NCBI RefSeq assembly: GCF_004138135.1
Contig: NZ_RYFD01000037.1
Coordinates: 1 to 44,597, forward strand
DNA length: 44,597 nucleotides
Origin: Candidatus Oscillochloris fontis
Lineage (GTDB): Bacteria > Chloroflexota > Chloroflexia > Chloroflexales > Chloroflexaceae
Reading direction: 5' to 3'
A model generated the notes under the pieces. That model worked only from the letters and a program-made list of their open reading frames with translations, was not told the DNA's origin and ran no database searches. Positions 22,165 to 31,505 of this stretch are shown one piece after another. Within the stretch, counting starts at the first letter, position 1; each line of letters opens with the position of its first letter. A program made the position numbers and the translations under genes.

Positions 22165-22250
22165 TTTTTTGACGCCAAGGCGCAAAGACGCAAAGGTTTT
22201 ACTTAGGGTCTATCTTGAAGGCTTTGCGCCTTGGCGTCTTTGCGTCCATC
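22165..22250. repeat. Core copy of the CGCAAAGG palindrome
   Basis: TTGACGCCAAGGCGCAAAGA and the inverted TTTGCGCCTTGGCGTCTTTG around about 30 bases, between the convergent helicase and WD40 genes. It lacks the GTAAC ends. As a strong hairpin near both stop codons it could help end both transcripts. Confidence 0.75.
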
Positions 22251-22260
22251 CCCGGTTATG

Positions 22261-24579
22261 CTACACCTGCCACAAGCGTACCGTCCCGTCGCTCGATCCA
22301 CTCACCAGCAGATCTCCGCTGGGGTTGTACGCGAGGTGGCTGACCGCCCCGGCATGGCCGTGGATCTGCTTGATCATGCTCGGTTCGCGGCGGCGCGAGT
22401 CGTTCTTGCCGCGACTCTTTCCGGCCATACTCCAAACCTGGATGCGCCCGCTGGCATCTCCGCTGGCGAGGCTGCGGCCATCCGGGCTGAAGGCCAGCCC
22501 CACGCTGGCTGGCCCCGGCCCACCGAGCGTGGCGCGGAGGCTGGCATGCTCCACCTGCCAGATCTGCACCTGGCCCGTCTCGCAGCCGGTTGCCAGACTG
22601 TTCCCATCGGGGCTAAAGGCGAGGCTGCGTAGCCGCCCGGCAAACCCGACTAGCTCCGTCTGTGGGTGCAGATCCGGTGTGTCGGTATCCAGATGCCAGA
22701 TCTGGAGTGCGCCATCTTCCACACTGATCGCCAGACGGCGCGCATCGGGGCTAAAGCAGAGCAGCCCTGGCCGCCCGCCTAGCCCGCGCAGTACGCGCCA
22801 GAACGTGCCGCCGGTGGGGCCGAGTTGCCAGATCTGCACCGTGCCCTCACCATCACTACTCGCCAACACCTGCCCGCCCGGCGCAAGTTGCGATCCATGG
22901 CTCGGCCCATGTGTCTGGAGCAGAATCCGGCACGTCCCGGCAGCAATCTGATAATCGCGCACACTCCGGTCTCGTGCGGCGGTCAGTACGCGGGTGCCAT
23001 CGCCACTGAAGACCATACTCTCCACTGGCCCGCGATGATCATGGTACTGGCGCTGCGGCGCACTTGCGTGGTAGAGCGGGTAGATACTCACCGCCCCATC
23101 GGCACCACTCACCGCCAGATTCTCGCCATCGGGGCTGAAGGCCAACCCAGTGACGCGCCCACTCAACGGGCGCAGGCTGATCACCTCCGCCCCATCCGCG
23201 ACGTGCCAGAGCAGCAGCCGATCATCAGCCCCCACACTAGCCAGTCGCTCACCTTGTGGGCAGAAACTCACCCCCGCAATCGCGTCGCTATGCCCCCCCA
23301 GGCTACGCTGGAGCGCACCGTTGCGCACCTGCCACACCCGCACCGTATGGTCGCTGGCCCCGGTCGCTACCAAATCCCCAGCGGGGCTGAAGGTGAGTGC
23401 CTCGACCGCCCCGTCGTGGCCGTCGAGGTTGTGCAGCAAGCGCCAATGTGCTACTCCCCACAGGCGTAACGTGCGCCCGCGTGACCCCGCCGCCAGGATG
23501 TCGCCTGTCGGACTGAATGCGAGCGCCTCGACCGCCCCACCGTGGCCGCTGAGCGTCTGCACGAGACTGCGGTCGAGCGTGCGCCAGATGCGCACCGTGC
23601 GATCTGCGCCGCCACATGCCAGCAACGTACCGTCGGGGCTGAAGGCCAGACTGACGACCTGATCGGGCTGGGGTGGCAGGCTTGCCAGCAGCGGCGTGGC
23701 CAGATCTATCGGATCGTTGCCGGTGCGCCAGAACGCAACCCGCCGATCATCATTCGCACTCACGAGATGACGTTCGTCAGGGCTGAAGGCGAGGGCGTGA
23801 GTACTACTTGCAGCGACCTGGATCTGGTTGCGCAGGCTGCCGTCTTGGAGATCCCAGAGCCGGATGCGATCTCCGGCTGCCAGCGCGAGCAGCCGCCCAC
23901 TCGGGCTGAGCGCAGCATGGCGGGTGGGGCAATCAATCACCCAGAGCGGCTTGGGATCATCCAGCGCGAGCAGCGTAGCACCGCCGCCAGCCAGCAACAG
24001 CGCGTGGTTGGGGCTGAGTAGCCGCAGCGTGCGTGCCACTCCGCGCCCCATCCGCCCAAGCTGACCCTCATGGTCGAGGCTGGCCAGCGCATAGCGCCCG
24101 CGCAGGTCGAGGGCTGGGTTAGGTGGTGGCGGTGGAGGCGGTTCGGAGAGCGCGGGCGCGGGTACAACCGAGGCGTGTAGTAGATCGAGCAGCCGGGCAT
24201 AGCCACTATAGCCGAAGAGATCACACACCAGCGCCCCGGTGAGCGCCGCCGGAACCTCACAACTAGCCAGGCGCACCACGATGGGGTGGGCAGGTGGCGG
24301 ATGCAGCGTGATCAGATCGAGCAGCCGCGCAATATCAGTAGCGGGCTGGCCCGCAGCGTCCAACGAGCGGCGCGAGAGACAAAAGACCACCACCTCCGCC
24401 GCTGCGACGGCGGCACGCAGCGGGCGCAAGGTATCCGATTGGCCCGCTAGTTCATCGGCGATCAGCCAGGGGTGCAGACCATCAACCCGCAAACGCTGGG
24501 TGAGTGCGCGCACCGCCGCCAGATCTTCTGGTGCGCATGCCAGCACCAACCGAAGGGCGTGTTCTGTGCGCTGGGACAT
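22261..24579 (-). CDS. TIR-WD40 protein
   Basis: 772 residues. Residues about 5-140 resemble a bacterial TIR domain: LRLVLACAPEDLAAVRALTQ, HPWLIADELAGQ, VVVFCLSRRSL, then RLLDLL. The usual catalytic Glu region reads ATDI, so NAD-cleaving activity is uncertain. Residues about 190-772 hold about 13-14 WD40 repeats (LAFSPDGTLLACGG, RTVRIWRT and so on), enough for two seven-bladed propellers. No NTPase domain lies between, unlike STAND proteins. TIR-WD40 architectures occur in conflict and signalling proteins; the ligand is unknown. Start at 24579 follows GGAGA; the frame is open upstream only through a repeat. It is a separate unit from the CHAT block 6 kb away. Confidence 0.83.
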   Translation of the reverse strand: MSQRTEHALRLVLACAPEDLAAVRALTQRLRVDGLHPWLIADELAGQSDTLRPLRAAVAAAEVVVFCLSRRSLDAAGQPATDIARLLDLITLHPPPAHPIVVRLASCEVPAALTGALVCDLFGYSGYARLLDLLHASVVPAPALSEPPPPPPPNPALDLRGRYALASLDHEGQLGRMGRGVARTLRLLSPNHALLLAGGGATLLALDDPKPLWVIDCPTRHAALSPSGRLLALAAGDRIRLWDLQDGSLRNQIQVAASSTHALAFSPDERHLVSANDDRRVAFWRTGNDPIDLATPLLASLPPQPDQVVSLAFSPDGTLLACGGADRTVRIWRTLDRSLVQTLSGHGGAVEALAFSPTGDILAAGSRGRTLRLWGVAHWRLLHNLDGHDGAVEALTFSPAGDLVATGASDHTVRVWQVRNGALQRSLGGHSDAIAGVSFCPQGERLASVGADDRLLLWHVADGAEVISLRPLSGRVTGLAFSPDGENLAVSGADGAVSIYPLYHASAPQRQYHDHRGPVESMVFSGDGTRVLTAARDRSVRDYQIAAGTCRILLQTHGPSHGSQLAPGGQVLASSDGEGTVQIWQLGPTGGTFWRVLRGLGGRPGLLCFSPDARRLAISVEDGALQIWHLDTDTPDLHPQTELVGFAGRLRSLAFSPDGNSLATGCETGQVQIWQVEHASLRATLGGPGPASVGLAFSPDGRSLASGDASGRIQVWSMAGKSRGKNDSRRREPSMIKQIHGHAGAVSHLAYNPSGDLLVSGSSDGTVRLWQV

Positions 24580-24599
24580 ACATTCTCCATAGGGTTTCC

Positions 24600-24686
24600 G
24601 GTGGGGGTTTGGGGGCGGCGAATCCGCCCAACACACAACAAAATTGGGGTTTGGGGCGCAGCCCCAAGGACGTTGCACATGCCTGG
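24600..24686. repeat. GGGGC-n-GCCCC block with hairpin, upstream of TIR-WD40
   Basis: TTTGGGGCGCAGCCCCAAGG followed by ACGTTGCACATGCC (to about 24682), the same constant block as at 10558. A GGGCGGCGAATCCGCCC hairpin (about 24614-24630) precedes it. It lies in the 5' region of the TIR-WD40 gene, so it may be in its leader. Confidence 0.7.
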
Positions 24687-24743
24687 GAGCTAGTATACCA
24701 TGGGGTTATCTGGCGTTACCCATGAAAGGATCACCCCAACCCT

Positions 24744-25277
24744 ATGAAAATCCCGGACATCCCCATCAGTCAGCGGCGTCGCCTAGAGATGACCGTCCTG
24801 ATGACCCCGGATACCGCGAACTTCTCCGGCAACGTGCATGGTGGCCACGTCCTCAAGTTGCTGGATCAAGTCGCCTATGCTTGCGCCTCGCGCTACTGTG
24901 GCGGCTATGTTGTGACGGGATCAGTTGATCAGGTCATCTTCCGCGAAGGCATCCATGTTGGTGAGTTGGTCACCTTTTTGGCTTCGGTCAACTACACTGG
25001 CAATAGCTCAATGGAGGTTGGTGTTCGGGTGACCGCCGAGGAAATCACCAGCCACACCGCCCGCCACGTCATCACATGCTACTTTACGATGGTCGCCGTT
25101 GATGACGAGGGTAAATCACGGCGAGTCGAGCCATTAGCTATTACCACGGGTGAACAGCGGCGGCGCTGGGCCGCAGCCCAACTGCGCCGCGATCTGCGGC
25201 GTGAGATTGAGGAGCGTAGCTTGGAGATCCGCCAGCATCCTGAGGATCTGTTGTTGGAGCGCGATGAATCGTGCTAG
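24744..25277 (+). CDS. Acyl-CoA thioesterase (hotdog fold, YciA/BACH-like)
   Basis: 177 residues. Hydrolyses acyl-CoA to free acid and CoA in the family. Hotdog motif ANFSGNVHGGHVLKLLDQVA (the Asn and the HGG region form the active site), then VTGSVDQVIFREGIHVGELV and NSSMEVGVRVTAE. The tail after about 140 is charged and helical. It reads in the same direction as the malic enzyme 70 bases on. Confidence 0.92.
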   Translation: MKIPDIPISQRRRLEMTVLMTPDTANFSGNVHGGHVLKLLDQVAYACASRYCGGYVVTGSVDQVIFREGIHVGELVTFLASVNYTGNSSMEVGVRVTAEEITSHTARHVITCYFTMVAVDDEGKSRRVEPLAITTGEQRRRWAAAQLRRDLRREIEERSLEIRQHPEDLLLERDESC

Positions 25278-25289
25278 AGTAATGTGGGG

Positions 25290-25322
25290 GTTATGGATGG
25301 TGTTGAAAACACCATCCATAAC
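25290..25322. repeat. Perfect 15-bp hairpin with GAA loop
   Basis: GTTATGGATGGTGTT (25290-25304) pairs exactly with AACACCATCCATAAC (25308-25322) around GAA. There is no T-run. It lies between the thioesterase and malic enzyme genes, 25 bases before the latter's ATG, and would form in any shared transcript. Confidence 0.75.
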
Positions 25323-25346
25323 TAACTTTACGTAGAGGGAGAGACT

Positions 25347-27071
25347 ATGAGCGCCTTTCACGACCTCCACCCCGGCCCGGACGGCACGATCAATTTGCGG
25401 GTTCCGTTGCGTGGGCATCAGATCCTTGATACGCCGATGCTCAATAAGGGGAGCGCCTTCAGCGAAGAGGAGCGCCGCGATCTGGGCCTGTTGGGCCTGT
25501 TGCCGCCCCATGTGGCGACGATGGAGGAGCAACTGGCGCGTACTTATGAGAATTATAGCAAAAAGACATCCGATCTCGAACGCTATCTTTTCCTCACCGG
25601 TCTTCAGGATCGCAATGAGGTGCTCTTCTACAGTTTGTTGCATGATCATATCAGCGAGATGCTGCCGATCATCTATACCCCGATTGTCGGCGCAGCCTCG
25701 CAGCACTATAGCCACATCTACCGCCGCCCACGTGGTCTCTATATCGCCTACCCCGATGCGGATCATATCGAGCAGATGCTGCGCAACATCCCCTACCCTG
25801 AAATCCGCGTGATTGTGGTTACGGATGGTGAGCGTATTCTTGGTCTGGGCGATCTGGGGATTGGAGGCATGGGTATTCCCATCGGCAAGCTGGCGCTCTA
25901 TACGCTGTGCGCCGGGATTCATCCGGCGACGACGCTGCCGATTACACTGGATGTGGGCACTAACAACCAGAGCCTGCTTGATGATCCGCTCTACCTCGGC
26001 TGGCAGCATAAGCGTGTGCGCGGTGCCGAATATGCCGCTTTCATCGAGAAGTTTGTTGAAGCAGTCATGCGCGTCTTCCCCGATGCGATCTTGCAGTGGG
26101 AGGATTTTGCCAAGCAGAATGCCGCGACACTGCTTGAGCGCTACCGCGACCGCCTCTGCACCTTTAACGACGACATTCAGGGTACCGGCGCGGTGACGTT
26201 GGCGGGTTTGCTGGCCGCCTGTGATGTGGCGGGTGTGCCGCTGCACCAGCAGCGCATTGTGATGTATGGCGCAGGCTCCTCGGTTCACGGCATCTCCGAC
26301 CAGATCGTGGCCGCGATGGTGGATGAGGGGCTAAGCCCAGCAGTGGCACGCGACGCGATCTGGTTGGTGGATAGCCGGGGTCTCGTCCATGCTGGGCGCA
26401 CCGATCTGGGTGACGAGCCGTTCAAGGTGGCCTACGCCCACCCCGCCGATTGCACCGCCACCTGGGTGCGTACTGAAAGCACGGACGGAGCCTTCACGCT
26501 GGCCGAGATCGTCGCCAATGTACGCCCCAGCATCCTGATTGGCGCCGCCGCTCAGCCCGGTGCCTTCCACGAAGCCCTGGTGCGTGAGATGGCGCGTCAT
26601 GTCGAGCGCCCGATCATCTTCCCGATCTCCAACCCCACCTCGAAGAGCGAGGCCATCCCCGCCGACCTCCTGGCCTGGACGGACGGGCGCGCCCTGATTG
26701 CTACCGGCAGCCCCTATGCGCCCGTCTTCTTCAACAACCGCATGGTGACGATTGGGCAGTGCAATAATGTCTTCATCTTCCCCGGCGTGGGCTTGGGAAT
26801 CCTCGCCTCCGGTGCCCGCCGCGTCACCGACCGCATGTTTGTGGCGGCAGCCCGCGCCCTCAGTACGCTCTCACCCGCCCGCGACGACCATCATGCCTCG
26901 CTCTACCCCGATCAGAATGCGGTGCGCATCGCCTCACGCCATGTGGCGCTCGCCGTTGCTGCTGAGGCCCAACGCGCTGGGGTTGCCGATGTCTGCGATC
27001 CCGATGAATTGGCCCGCCGTATTGATGCGTTGATGTGGGAACCTCGCTATGCCCGCTTGCTACCGGCGTAG
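25347..27071 (+). CDS. NAD-dependent malic enzyme
   Basis: 574 residues, typical for the large SfcA/MaeA-type enzyme that converts malate to pyruvate and CO2. Motifs: [56 protein letters not shown], the metal site [15 protein letters not shown], Rossmann [11 protein letters not shown] and [20 protein letters not shown] precedes the ATG at 25347. The Rossmann fingerprint does not decide between NAD and NADP with certainty. Confidence 0.94.
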   Translation: MSAFHDLHPGPDGTINLRVPLRGHQILDTPMLNKGSAFSEEERRDLGLLGLLPPHVATMEEQLARTYENYSKKTSDLERYLFLTGLQDRNEVLFYSLLHDHISEMLPIIYTPIVGAASQHYSHIYRRPRGLYIAYPDADHIEQMLRNIPYPEIRVIVVTDGERILGLGDLGIGGMGIPIGKLALYTLCAGIHPATTLPITLDVGTNNQSLLDDPLYLGWQHKRVRGAEYAAFIEKFVEAVMRVFPDAILQWEDFAKQNAATLLERYRDRLCTFNDDIQGTGAVTLAGLLAACDVAGVPLHQQRIVMYGAGSSVHGISDQIVAAMVDEGLSPAVARDAIWLVDSRGLVHAGRTDLGDEPFKVAYAHPADCTATWVRTESTDGAFTLAEIVANVRPSILIGAAAQPGAFHEALVREMARHVERPIIFPISNPTSKSEAIPADLLAWTDGRALIATGSPYAPVFFNNRMVTIGQCNNVFIFPGVGLGILASGARRVTDRMFVAAARALSTLSPARDDHHASLYPDQNAVRIASRHVALAVAAEAQRAGVADVCDPDELARRIDALMWEPRYARLLPA

Positions 27072-27225
27072 TAGGGGCGAAGCATTGCCGTCACCTCCGG
27101 TGGAGGGGCGGCTTTGCCGCCTCCGCAGATCTTGTTTGGTAGTGTTTGGTGGCGAAGCCGCCAAACACTACCAAATATTAGGGTCTGGGGCGTAGCCCCA
27201 ATGACTTTGCCCATGCCCTGGCGAT
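27068..27225. repeat. GCGAAGC-capped hairpin and GGGGC-n-GCCCC block
   Basis: The 191-base gap after the malic enzyme contains GTAGGGGCGAAGCATTGCC (27071-27089), a GGAGGGGCGGCTTTGCCGCCTCC hairpin in part (about 27101-27123), a 19-bp stem TTTGGTAGTGTTTGGTGGC with GAA loop (about 27136-27176), and TCTGGGGCGTAGCCCCAATG followed by ACTTTGCCCATGCC. It has the same modular plan as 1294-1396. Confidence 0.75.
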
Positions 27226-27262
27226 ACGCCGCCCCTACATAATTTCCTCGTGGAGGCATCAC

Positions 27263-27694
27263 ATGACCGAGAATTCATCCAACCCAACCGATGACGTTGT
27301 CTATCCTGAGCAGATCAATTCGGAGTTCTTGTTGGCGCTCTTCCAGAATGCCTACTTGAATGTTAGTCGCGATGATGATGGCGACATCTTCATCAAGGAG
27401 AATTTCACCACCTGGATCTTTCCACAGGGCAATGGTGAACAGCTTCGCTTTATGGCTCAGTTTAAGGCCAACCTCGATCTGCCTCGCATCGCCAAACTCG
27501 AATATGCCAATCTGGTCAATGATCGCATGAAGTTGCTGCGGGCCTATGTTGATGCCGATGATGATATTGGCTTCGACTACCATGTGTTGGTTGAGGGTGG
27601 TATCACCAAGCGCAATATTGTCTTTGGGCTACGCACCTTCATCAACTATATTCAGGTGGCCTTGCAACGCGATACCGAGAATGTGATCAATTAG
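27263..27694 (+). CDS. YbjN-domain protein
   Basis: 143 residues of the YbjN family (bacterial sensory transduction regulator fold, related to type III secretion chaperones). Visible family features are the acidic N-terminus, ISREDDGD-like stretch NVSRDDDGDIFIKENF and NRMKLLRAY-like NDRMKLLRAYVDADDDIGFD. Cytoplasmic and acidic. GGAGG precedes the ATG. Precise role is unknown. A hairpin immediately follows the stop. Confidence 0.82.
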   Translation: MTENSSNPTDDVVYPEQINSEFLLALFQNAYLNVSRDDDGDIFIKENFTTWIFPQGNGEQLRFMAQFKANLDLPRIAKLEYANLVNDRMKLLRAYVDADDDIGFDYHVLVEGGITKRNIVFGLRTFINYIQVALQRDTENVIN

Positions 27695-27695
27695 A

Positions 27696-27721
27696 AGTAG
27701 GGGCGAAGCATCGCCCCTACT
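27696..27721 (+). repeat. GCGAAGC hairpin after the YbjN gene
   Basis: AGTAGGGGCG pairs with CGCCCCTACT around AAGCAT, two bases past the stop codon. The same sequence type occurs at 27071 and, as a split inverted pair, at 40921-40993. It may stabilise or end the YbjN transcript, although no T-run follows. Confidence 0.7.
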
Positions 27722-27749
27722 TGCACACAGTGCCGCGCTGTGCTACAAT
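27721..27749 (+). promoter_or_regulatory. Promoter of tRNA-Cys
   Basis: TTGCAC (27721-27726) and TACAAT (27744-27749) with 17-base spacing, 12 bases before the tRNA. Confidence 0.7.
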
Positions 27750-27761
27750 GCGCGGCGCTGA

Positions 27762-27836
27762 GGCGACGTAGCAAAGTGGTAATGCAGCGGTCTGCAAAAC
27801 CGCCATTCGCCGGTTCGATCCCGGCCGTCGCCTCCA
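27762..27836 (+). tRNA. tRNA-Cys (anticodon GCA)
   Basis: Acceptor GGCGACG with CGTCGCC, anticodon stem GCGGT/ACCGC with loop CTGCAAA, T-loop TTCGATC, discriminator T (U73, the tRNA-Cys identity base) and encoded CCA. Confidence 0.94.
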
Positions 27837-27850
27837 TACTCGCCCCAGAG

Positions 27851-27895
27851 GGCGGGGGAAGATCGTAGCTCGTCTGCGACCTTGCCCCGCCTTTT
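27851..27895 (+). terminator. Intrinsic terminator of tRNA-Cys
   Basis: GGCGGGGGAAGATCG pairs, with two mismatches, with CGACCTTGCCCCGCC, followed by TTTT (27892-27895). Confidence 0.8.
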
Positions 27896-27928
27896 GGCAT
27901 GCGCCTACTGGCTGAGGTTCACCTTTCT

Positions 27929-29074
27929 ATGCGAATCCTCTGCGCGTTGACCTATTACCGCCCTTACATTAGTGGGCTGACGATCTATGTCGAACGGTTG
28001 GCGACCGCTCTGGCGCGGCGTGGCCACTATGTCACGGTTCTCACCTCGCAGTATGATCCCAGCCTGCCACAGCGCGAGGTCATGAATGGGGTTCACGTAG
28101 TGCGTGCTCCGGTGGTGGCGCGGGTCTCCAAGGGCGTGATCATGCCCAACATTGGCTGGTTGGCCACTGCCCTCTCGATCAACCACGATGTGATGAACCT
28201 ACATCTGCCCCAGTTTGATGCACCTGGAATAGGGCTGCGCGGACGCCTGCTGCGCCAGCCGGTCGTACTAACCTATAATAGCGATCTGAAGATGCCCCCC
28301 GGCATGCTCAACCGGGTCGCCAACCGCGTAATTGATCTGGCTAATCTGGCTGCTGGCCACCTGGCAACCCGCGTGGTGGCCAGCAGCCACGATTTCGCCG
28401 ATCACTCCCCCTTCCTTCGCCGCTTCCGCGAGAAGATTGAGGTCATCCCGCCTCCGGTTGAGGTCGAATCGGCTACTCCCGACGATATTCAGGGCTTCCG
28501 CCGCCGCTGGAACCTCCAAGGCCCGATCATCGGAATGGCGGCTCGCCTTGCATCCGAAAAGGGTGTCGAGATCCTGCTCAATGCCCTTCCGCGCATCCTC
28601 GAAGTCTACCCTAATGCCCGCGTCCTCTTCACTGGCCCCCACGAGGATGTCCTGGGTGAACAGGACTATGCGCGCCGCCTGGCACCGCTCTTTGCCCGCT
28701 TCCGCGACCACTGGACTTTCTTGGGCACCCTTGCCCCCTCCGATATGGCTGCCTTCTTCCCTAATCTGGACGTGATCGTGGTGCCCTCGCTCAATTCCAC
28801 CGAGACCTTCGGTATGGTGCAGGTGGAGGCGATGCTCTCCGGGACGCCCTCGGTGGCGAGTGCGCTCCCCGGTGTGCGCCAGCCCATCCTCCAGACCGGC
28901 ATGGGCCGGGTGGTGCCTATCGGCGATAGCGCAGCATTGGCGACGGCGCTGCTGGATGTGCTGGCTAACCGCGAACACTATGTGCGCCCGCGTGCCGAGA
29001 TCGCGGCCAAGTTCAGCACCGAGCGCACCGCTATGGAGTATGAACGGCTGTTTATGAATTTGGCTCGTTCTTGA
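27929..29074 (+). CDS. Glycosyltransferase family 4 protein
   Basis: 381 residues, GT-B fold. The N-terminal sugar-acceptor half starts MRILCALTYYRPYISGLTIY with the Gly-containing loop of GT4 enzymes; the C-terminal nucleotide-sugar half has MAARLASEKGVEILLNAL and the E-x7-E motif ETFGMVQVEAM. Probably transfers a sugar to a lipid or polysaccharide acceptor; specificity is not visible. I use the Met at 27929 because the family N-terminus begins there and GAGG lies upstream; a Met at 27899 lies right against the tRNA terminator. It overlaps the convergent acyl-CoA ligase gene by 23 bases. Confidence 0.88.
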   Translation: MRILCALTYYRPYISGLTIYVERLATALARRGHYVTVLTSQYDPSLPQREVMNGVHVVRAPVVARVSKGVIMPNIGWLATALSINHDVMNLHLPQFDAPGIGLRGRLLRQPVVLTYNSDLKMPPGMLNRVANRVIDLANLAAGHLATRVVASSHDFADHSPFLRRFREKIEVIPPPVEVESATPDDIQGFRRRWNLQGPIIGMAARLASEKGVEILLNALPRILEVYPNARVLFTGPHEDVLGEQDYARRLAPLFARFRDHWTFLGTLAPSDMAAFFPNLDVIVVPSLNSTETFGMVQVEAMLSGTPSVASALPGVRQPILQTGMGRVVPIGDSAALATALLDVLANREHYVRPRAEIAAKFSTERTAMEYERLFMNLARS

Positions 29075-30770
29075 GGCTTTCCTCGATCAAGGTGCGCCGC
29101 AGAACCTTCCCAACCATTGTCTTGGGGAGTTCACTACGAAACTCAATTTCGCGTGGGATCTTGTAGTTGGCAAGTTGCAGCCGACAAAATGAACGGATCT
29201 CGTCATTTGTTGGTTGCTCACCCGGCTTGGGTACGATATAGGCTTTGACCGTCTCGTCACCTCGCATGGGGTGCGGAATACCAACCACAACGGCTTCCAT
29301 AACCTGGGGGTGCATATACAAGACTTCCTCAACTTCTCGTGGCAGTACCTTAAAGCCAGAGCTGTTGATCATGTCCTTCTTGCGATCAAGAACCGAGAAG
29401 TAGCCCGCAGAATCGACGGTACAAATGTCACCTGTGTGCAGCCAGCCATCAGCATCAATGGTCATGGCGGTCTCTTCAGGTCGGTTCCAGTAGCCTTGCA
29501 TCACCTGAGGGCCGCGCACACACAACTCACCCCGCGTCTCGCCATCGAACGGGAGGGGTTGTCCGGTCTCAAGGTCAACGATCTTGGCCTCGGTATCCGG
29601 GAAGGGGACGCCAATACTGCCTACTTTGCGGCGGCCCCGCACCGGATTACCATGCGTCAATGGTGAGGCTTCCGAGAGGCCGTACCCCTCTACTAATCGC
29701 CCCCCCGTGAGTGCCTCGAAGCGTTCCTGTATCTGGAGTGGCAGTGGTGCCGAACCACACACACAGACACGTATTGAGCGCAGGTTGTAGGTGTTCACAT
29801 GCTGATGATTGATAATGCTGATATACTGCGCTGGTACGCCAGGGAAGATCGTACACTGCTCGTGATCAATGACTCGCATGACATGCTCGATCAGACGCGG
29901 GTTGGGCACCGTCACTAATTCCGCCCCTAACCAGATCCCATACAACATGGCTGTGGTCATGCCATAGACGTGGAAGAAGGGGATCGCGGCAAGCATCTTC
30001 TCGATCCCCGGACGACCATCCTGCACCCATGCACTCACTTGGGTTACATTGGCAATCAGATTGCGATGGGTCAGCATTGCCGCCTTGGGGATGCCCGTCG
30101 TACCGCCTGTATATTGAAAGATCGCCACATCATCCGCTGCGATGCTCACGTGGGGTAGGTTGGGGGTGTGCCGCAATAGATCAGCGAAGAAGAAGGTATC
30201 ACTACTCGCGGGGACATCAACCCAATCTTGCTCACGTTGTTGGGCGCGGCGCACAAGCAGGTTGGAGGGGAACGTCAGCGTATCAAAGGCATGCGCAACG
30301 ATAACTCGTTGTACCTGGGTCTCTGTGCGTATCGCATGTAGGCGTGGCCAGAAGAGGTTGAGCAAGACAATCGTCTCGGCCCCTGCATCGCTGAGTTGGT
30401 GCTGTAGCTCCCGACTTGTATACGAGGGATTAATGTTGACGACAATCGCCCCCAGGCGCATTGCCGCAAAGAAGGTGATGATATAGTGGGGCGAGTTTGG
30501 CAACATGACCGCGACTCGCGCACCCTTGCCGACACCCAGTTCGGCGAGTGCGGCTGCCATGCGGTTTACCAAATCATTCAAGCGCTGGTAGGTGAGTTTC
30601 CCGCCGATAGGTAGCCGCCCACCAACCGCATACTTAAGCACAAAATTGGTGGCGATGTGCTGCGGGTAACGGTGCACCGTCGCATCGAGTAGATCGCCCA
30701 GGCTCTGATCAGAGTAACTGAGTTGCGCTGGCACGCCTGGCTCATATGAAGCCAGCCAGGGTTTATCCAT
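29052..30770 (-). CDS. Long-chain fatty acid-CoA ligase (AMP-forming)
   Basis: 572 residues, FadD-like. Activates a fatty acid via acyl-AMP. Motifs: P-loop QYTGGTTGIPKAAMLTHRN near residue 217, EGYGLSEASPLTHGNP (A5 region), GWLHTGDICTVDSAGYFSVL and DRKKDMINSSGFKVLPREVE, and a C-terminal LPKTMVGKVLRR with the catalytic Lys. GGAG lies before the ATG at 30770. Together with the thioesterase and acyl-CoA dehydrogenase of this window it indicates fatty-acid use, but they are not in one operon. Confidence 0.93.
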   Translation of the reverse strand: MDKPWLASYEPGVPAQLSYSDQSLGDLLDATVHRYPQHIATNFVLKYAVGGRLPIGGKLTYQRLNDLVNRMAAALAELGVGKGARVAVMLPNSPHYIITFFAAMRLGAIVVNINPSYTSRELQHQLSDAGAETIVLLNLFWPRLHAIRTETQVQRVIVAHAFDTLTFPSNLLVRRAQQREQDWVDVPASSDTFFFADLLRHTPNLPHVSIAADDVAIFQYTGGTTGIPKAAMLTHRNLIANVTQVSAWVQDGRPGIEKMLAAIPFFHVYGMTTAMLYGIWLGAELVTVPNPRLIEHVMRVIDHEQCTIFPGVPAQYISIINHQHVNTYNLRSIRVCVCGSAPLPLQIQERFEALTGGRLVEGYGLSEASPLTHGNPVRGRRKVGSIGVPFPDTEAKIVDLETGQPLPFDGETRGELCVRGPQVMQGYWNRPEETAMTIDADGWLHTGDICTVDSAGYFSVLDRKKDMINSSGFKVLPREVEEVLYMHPQVMEAVVVGIPHPMRGDETVKAYIVPKPGEQPTNDEIRSFCRLQLANYKIPREIEFRSELPKTMVGKVLRRTLIEESLKNEPNS

Positions 30771-30806
30771 GAGAAATCTCCTTTGTCGTCCGTGGGATGC
30801 GGCACA

Positions 30807-31505
30807 TTATTGGTGGTGCGCCATACGCTGCAACTGTATCAGATCGGTCAGTGCGATGGCCTCGTCCTCAATATAGATGATCCCCGCCTCACGCAGTTCC
30901 CCAATTGCCTTGGTGACCGTCTCGCGGTAGGAGCCGATCATATCGGCGAGCTGCTGATGGGTGTAGCGTACCATGCGTGGTGCAGACGAGGCATGGATCT
31001 GGCCAGGGGCTACCCCCGCCAGATTGAGTAGCAGACTGGCGAGGCGCTGTGGCACGCTCTTAAAGGCGATGTCGGCCAGTTTATTCTCCATAATCCGTAG
31101 CCGCTGACCCATCAACTCCATCACCGCCAGCGCGACCGCCGGGTGGGATTCGAGAATCTGCTGCATGGTCGCACGCGCCATTACTCCCACCACGCCCTCA
31201 TGCATCGCCTCGGCGAAGGTATCGTGGAAGTGTTGACCAACCAGGCTCATTTCGCCAAAGATCGTCGGTGCCTCCAACACCAACAGGGTCAAGGCGCGCC
31301 CTTCGGGCGAGAGCTTATAGATCCGCACCCGCCCTGAGTGCAGCACAAAAATCTCTTCACCCACCTCATTGGGTGTGTGAAAGACATGGCCTGCCGGGTA
31401 GGTTCCAGCGGCGATCAGGCGCTCAAGCTCTTGGCGCTGGTGCGGATCGAGGCTGCGGAAGATCGGATCAGACTCGCGCTGATCGGGGCGCTCCTCGGAG
31501 ATCAT
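30807..31505 (-). CDS. Crp/Fnr-family transcription regulator
   Basis: 232 residues. The cyclic-nucleotide-binding-like domain (about 20-130) has [20 protein letters not shown] and [13 protein letters not shown] long dimer helix ([14 protein letters not shown]) and a winged helix-turn-helix ([20 protein letters not shown]) follow. No Fnr-type Cys cluster is seen at the N-terminus, so it is not an oxygen-sensing Fe-S Fnr. Its start overlaps the argB stop (ATGA, 31502-31505), so it is translated with argB. The downstream acyl-CoA ligase starts 36 bases later on the same strand and may be in the same transcript. Confidence 0.9.
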   Translation of the reverse strand: MISEERPDQRESDPIFRSLDPHQRQELERLIAAGTYPAGHVFHTPNEVGEEIFVLHSGRVRIYKLSPEGRALTLLVLEAPTIFGEMSLVGQHFHDTFAEAMHEGVVGVMARATMQQILESHPAVALAVMELMGQRLRIMENKLADIAFKSVPQRLASLLLNLAGVAPGQIHASSAPRMVRYTHQQLADMIGSYRETVTKAIGELREAGIIYIEDEAIALTDLIQLQRMAHHQ

